A stretch of DNA of 7,979 nucleotides from assembly GCA_036510735.1 (NCBI GenBank), contig DATCDK010000047.1, positions 1 to 7,979 on the forward strand. Direction: 5' to 3'. A program made the translations under genes and the position numbers. Under the pieces are notes generated by a model. The model saw nothing but the letters and a program-made list of their open reading frames with translations, ran no database searches and was not told the origin of the DNA. Each line of letters opens with the position of its first letter. The first letter of the stretch is position 1. Below are positions 6,804-7,979 of this stretch, one piece after another. This stretch comes from PALSA-607 sp036510735. GTDB taxonomy: Bacteria > Actinomycetota > Actinomycetes > Acidothermales > Acidothermaceae.

Positions 6804-6847
6804 GACAGCGGGGTTTATGAGACAGCGGGGTTCATGAGGCAGCGCTG
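6781..6847 (+). repeat. Four-copy 16/17-bp tandem repeat across the araD stop codon
   Basis: The units are 6781-6796 (16 bp, lacking one A), 6797-6813 and 6814-6830 (identical TTTATGAGACAGCGGGG), and 6831-6847 (diverged, TTCATGAGGCAGCGCTG). The first unit encodes the end of AraD (codons for YGQRG), so the array appears to have arisen by duplication of the gene's last codons. The period is not a multiple of three. Every later unit carries ATGA, so the araD stop overlaps an ATG that opens MRQRGL*, whose stop overlaps the next ATG for MRQRGS*, then MRQR*. Confidence 0.95.
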
Positions 6848-6863
6848 ACGGACGCAGGTAAGA

Positions 6864-6888
6864 GCGCCGGGATCACTGACCCCGGCGC
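6864..6888 (+). terminator. Hairpin terminator after araD
   Basis: A perfect 8-bp GC stem (GCGCCGGG / CCCGGCGC) with a 9-nt loop lies 60 nt past the araD stop, just beyond the tandem repeat. There is no T-run, as is common for actinobacterial terminators. A second small dyad (GCGCTC 6907-6912 / GAGCGC 6922-6927) follows. It most likely ends the araR-araB-araD transcript. Confidence 0.6.
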
Positions 6889-7170
6889 CCTCACCGCGTT
6901 CTCGGTGCGCTCCCCCGTAGCGAGCGCGCCCATGCTGCGGTTCGCACCGACTGGCGGTCGCCCCCCAGGTCGGCCGTCACGAGAAAGAGCATCGAGACTC
7001 ACCCGCTGATACGTCGTCCAGCAAGATTTCTCAGGCGCGCCCCCGGCCGATGCCACGACGGCAACAAGTGGGATCTTGGCAGCAGAAGTTTGGCTGGCCG
7101 AGCATCGTCGGAAGGGCTCTCATACGAGGCACGATCGACCCCCGGAAAGCGCATACCAGCGGCACGTGTA
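6889..7170. other. Gene-free stretch downstream of the ara operon
   Basis: I find no frame here with coding character or a recognisable protein motif on either strand; the open frames present are short, Arg/Pro-rich and without a ribosome site. Apart from the dyad at 6907-6927, and a CACGTG at 7163-7168 close to the next palindrome, I see nothing. In many actinobacteria araA sits directly after araD, so this may mark a deletion, but no araA remnant is recognisable. Confidence 0.6.
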
Positions 7171-7188
7171 CGCGTTCACGTGAACGCG
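7171..7188. repeat. 18-bp perfect palindrome
   Basis: CGCGTTCACGTGAACGCG is self-complementary over all 18 bases. As RNA it could fold into a 7-bp stem with an ACGT loop; as DNA it is a typical symmetric operator. It lies 33 bp beyond the stop of the minus-strand pseudogene in a convergent gap, so a terminator for that unit is plausible. A TetR-type operator left over from a lost gene is the other reading. A second CACGTG lies 14 bp upstream. Confidence 0.7.
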
Positions 7189-7221
7189 CAGAGCGGCAGA
7201 TAATCGCGTCGCGGAGCGTGG

Positions 7222-7618
7222 CTACTGGAGGGCTGTCCTCGGCCGGGTGCTGATTACGCCTCGGTATCGCGTCAGATCGAAACGGAACTGCGGCGCGTGA
7301 GGCAGTAGCAACGACTCATGGCTCCAGGCTCCCGCGAGGTGGTCGTACGAGGAAAGCGCGAGATCGGTCCACCGGACCTCGCCATCCGCGATGACGATCT
7401 TGGCGCTCATCGCCCCACAAACAAGATCGCCATCCTCGGGGCAAACCGCGATTGCGGTGCGTCCAATCGAGGTCCGAGGCGCCAGACAGCATCCGCTCGG
7501 CCGCGCGATCATCCTCCGCCGGGACACTCGAGCCGAGCACCGAAATGAGGTCCCGTCCATGCATCTCGTAGAAGGATCGGCCATCGATGACGTAGTCGAG
7601 GAACCGGCGAGGCGCCTG
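7222..7618 (-). pseudogene. Frameshifted remnant of a small uncharacterised actinobacterial protein
   Basis: Reading leftward, one frame gives PRRFLDYVIDGRSFYEM (from about 7618) and continues through LISVLGSSVPAEDDRAAERM to SDLDW near 7463. The neighbouring frame then continues with AIAVCPEDGDLVCGAMSAKI, VRWTDLALSSYDHL and FRFDLTRYRGVI, ending at TGA 7222-7224. The two halves join into one sensible protein of about 130 residues, resembling uncharacterised actinobacterial proteins with a CPECGDLGCGA-type motif (recalled, not searched); here the second Cys of that motif is Asp. A one-base insertion or two-base deletion near 7460-7470 separates the frames. No start codon opens the upstream half before a TAA at 7673-7675 except the internal ATG at 7564. 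Function is unknown. A sequencing error would be an alternative to decay. Confidence 0.6.
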
Positions 7619-7748
7619 CGTTGCGCCGATCCTGCGATCCGCCCATGCGAGATCGAAGTGTTGAGCACAGCTTTAGTCTTCACTATCTGCCAGCCGACAA
7701 CCTGCGCGCGTCGCAGCAATAGCGGACGTGTTACGGCTCGCCAATCCG

Positions 7749-7768
7749 CACGCGGGAAGATTCGCGTG
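7749..7768 (-). terminator. Possible terminator of the TetR-family gene
   Basis: CACGCG (7749-7754) and CGCGTG (7763-7768) form a 6-bp dyad with an 8-nt loop, 26 nt past the TetR-family stop codon. It has no T-run and a short stem, so this is a modest candidate only. Between it and the pseudogene (7619-7748) I see no gene. Confidence 0.35.
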
Positions 7769-7794
7769 TGAACACGGACTTGTAGACCCTTGGC

Positions 7795-7979
7795 TCATCT
7801 GCCGATGGTGAGGGCGAGGAGGGTATCGACCGCAGTTTCGAATGGGCGGGTACTGCGTTGCACCTGGGCGAGTAGAAGCCCGCCTTGGAGCGTGGCGAGC
7901 AGAGTAGTGGCGAGGTCGTCTGGGTCGATGCCGGACGGGAGTTTCCCGTCGGCATGGAGAGCTCGCAGTCCATCGCTGA
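7795..7979 (-). CDS. TetR-family transcriptional regulator, C-terminal fragment (cut by window edge)
   Basis: 61 complete codons enter from the right edge and end at TGA (7795-7797). The reading SDGLRALHADGKLPSGID, then PDDLATTLLATLQGGLLLAQVQ, then RPFETAVDTLLALTIGR is typical of the last helices of TetR/AcrR ligand-binding domains, especially the G-K-L-P-x-x-x-x-P-D-x-L-A and LQGGLLLAQ segments. The DNA-binding half and start lie outside the window. The gene is on the same strand as, and upstream of, the pseudogene. Its ligand and targets cannot be inferred. Confidence 0.8.
   Translation of the reverse strand, partial: SDGLRALHADGKLPSGIDPDDLATTLLATLQGGLLLAQVQRSTRPFETAVDTLLALTIGR

Noticed and set aside
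7050..7253. 67-codon plus-strand frame downstream of araD
   Set aside because: Composition is non-coding in character, there is no ribosome site and no recognisable similarity, and it runs across the palindrome.
7731..7973. 80-codon minus-strand frame at the right edge
   Set aside because: The neighbouring frame reads as a clear TetR C-terminus; the 80-codon frame is Ser/Pro/Arg-rich and without family features.

Overview
The window is GC-rich chromosomal DNA with third-position G/C preference, GTG starts, tight gene overlaps and actinobacterial-type gene families. I read it as an actinomycete (Mycobacteriales-like or a relative); nothing in it identifies the genus. It contains six intact or edge-truncated genes on the left and centre, one gene fragment at the right edge and one frameshifted gene. 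No insertion sequence, prophage, CRISPR array, tRNA or rRNA was seen.

Left part (1-1078): a divergent metal-homeostasis pair. The 5' end of a NiCoT-family nickel/cobalt permease runs leftward off the window. A Fur-family regulator runs rightward and carries the histidine pattern I associate with the nickel regulator Nur. The 247 bp between them hold an operator-like cluster of inverted half-sites (496-530) and a 9-bp hairpin just upstream of the permease ribosome binding site. The simplest model is that the regulator controls the permease, and perhaps itself, in response to nickel.

Middle (1021-3078, minus): a 685-residue membrane protein with a spermidine-synthase-like Rossmann domain between two multi-pass membrane blocks. 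Its 3' end overlaps the regulator gene by 58 bp in convergent orientation. The position of the catalytic Asp of true aminopropyltransferases is Ala, so polyamine synthesis is doubtful.

Centre-right (3246-6888, plus): an L-arabinose-type catabolic operon, araR (LacI family), araB (L-ribulokinase) and araD (L-ribulose-5-phosphate 4-epimerase), with gene junctions overlapping by 1 and 4 nt. A strong promoter (TTGACA, 16 bp, CATACT) is followed by a LacI-type operator. A closely related operator, with 12 of 14 bases the same when inverted, lies inside the first codons of araB. L-arabinose isomerase (araA) and a sugar transporter are absent here. At the araD stop codon there is a 16/17-bp tandem repeat with four copies. 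It duplicates the end of the araD coding sequence and creates a chain of ATGA-overlapping mini-frames (MRQRGL, MRQRGS, MRQR). A terminator-like hairpin follows.

Right part (6889-7979): about 280 bp with no recognisable gene, an 18-bp perfect palindrome, a frameshifted remnant of a small uncharacterised protein on the minus strand, and the C-terminal end of a TetR-family regulator entering from the right edge. This looks like a decayed boundary zone, and it lies where araA might be expected.
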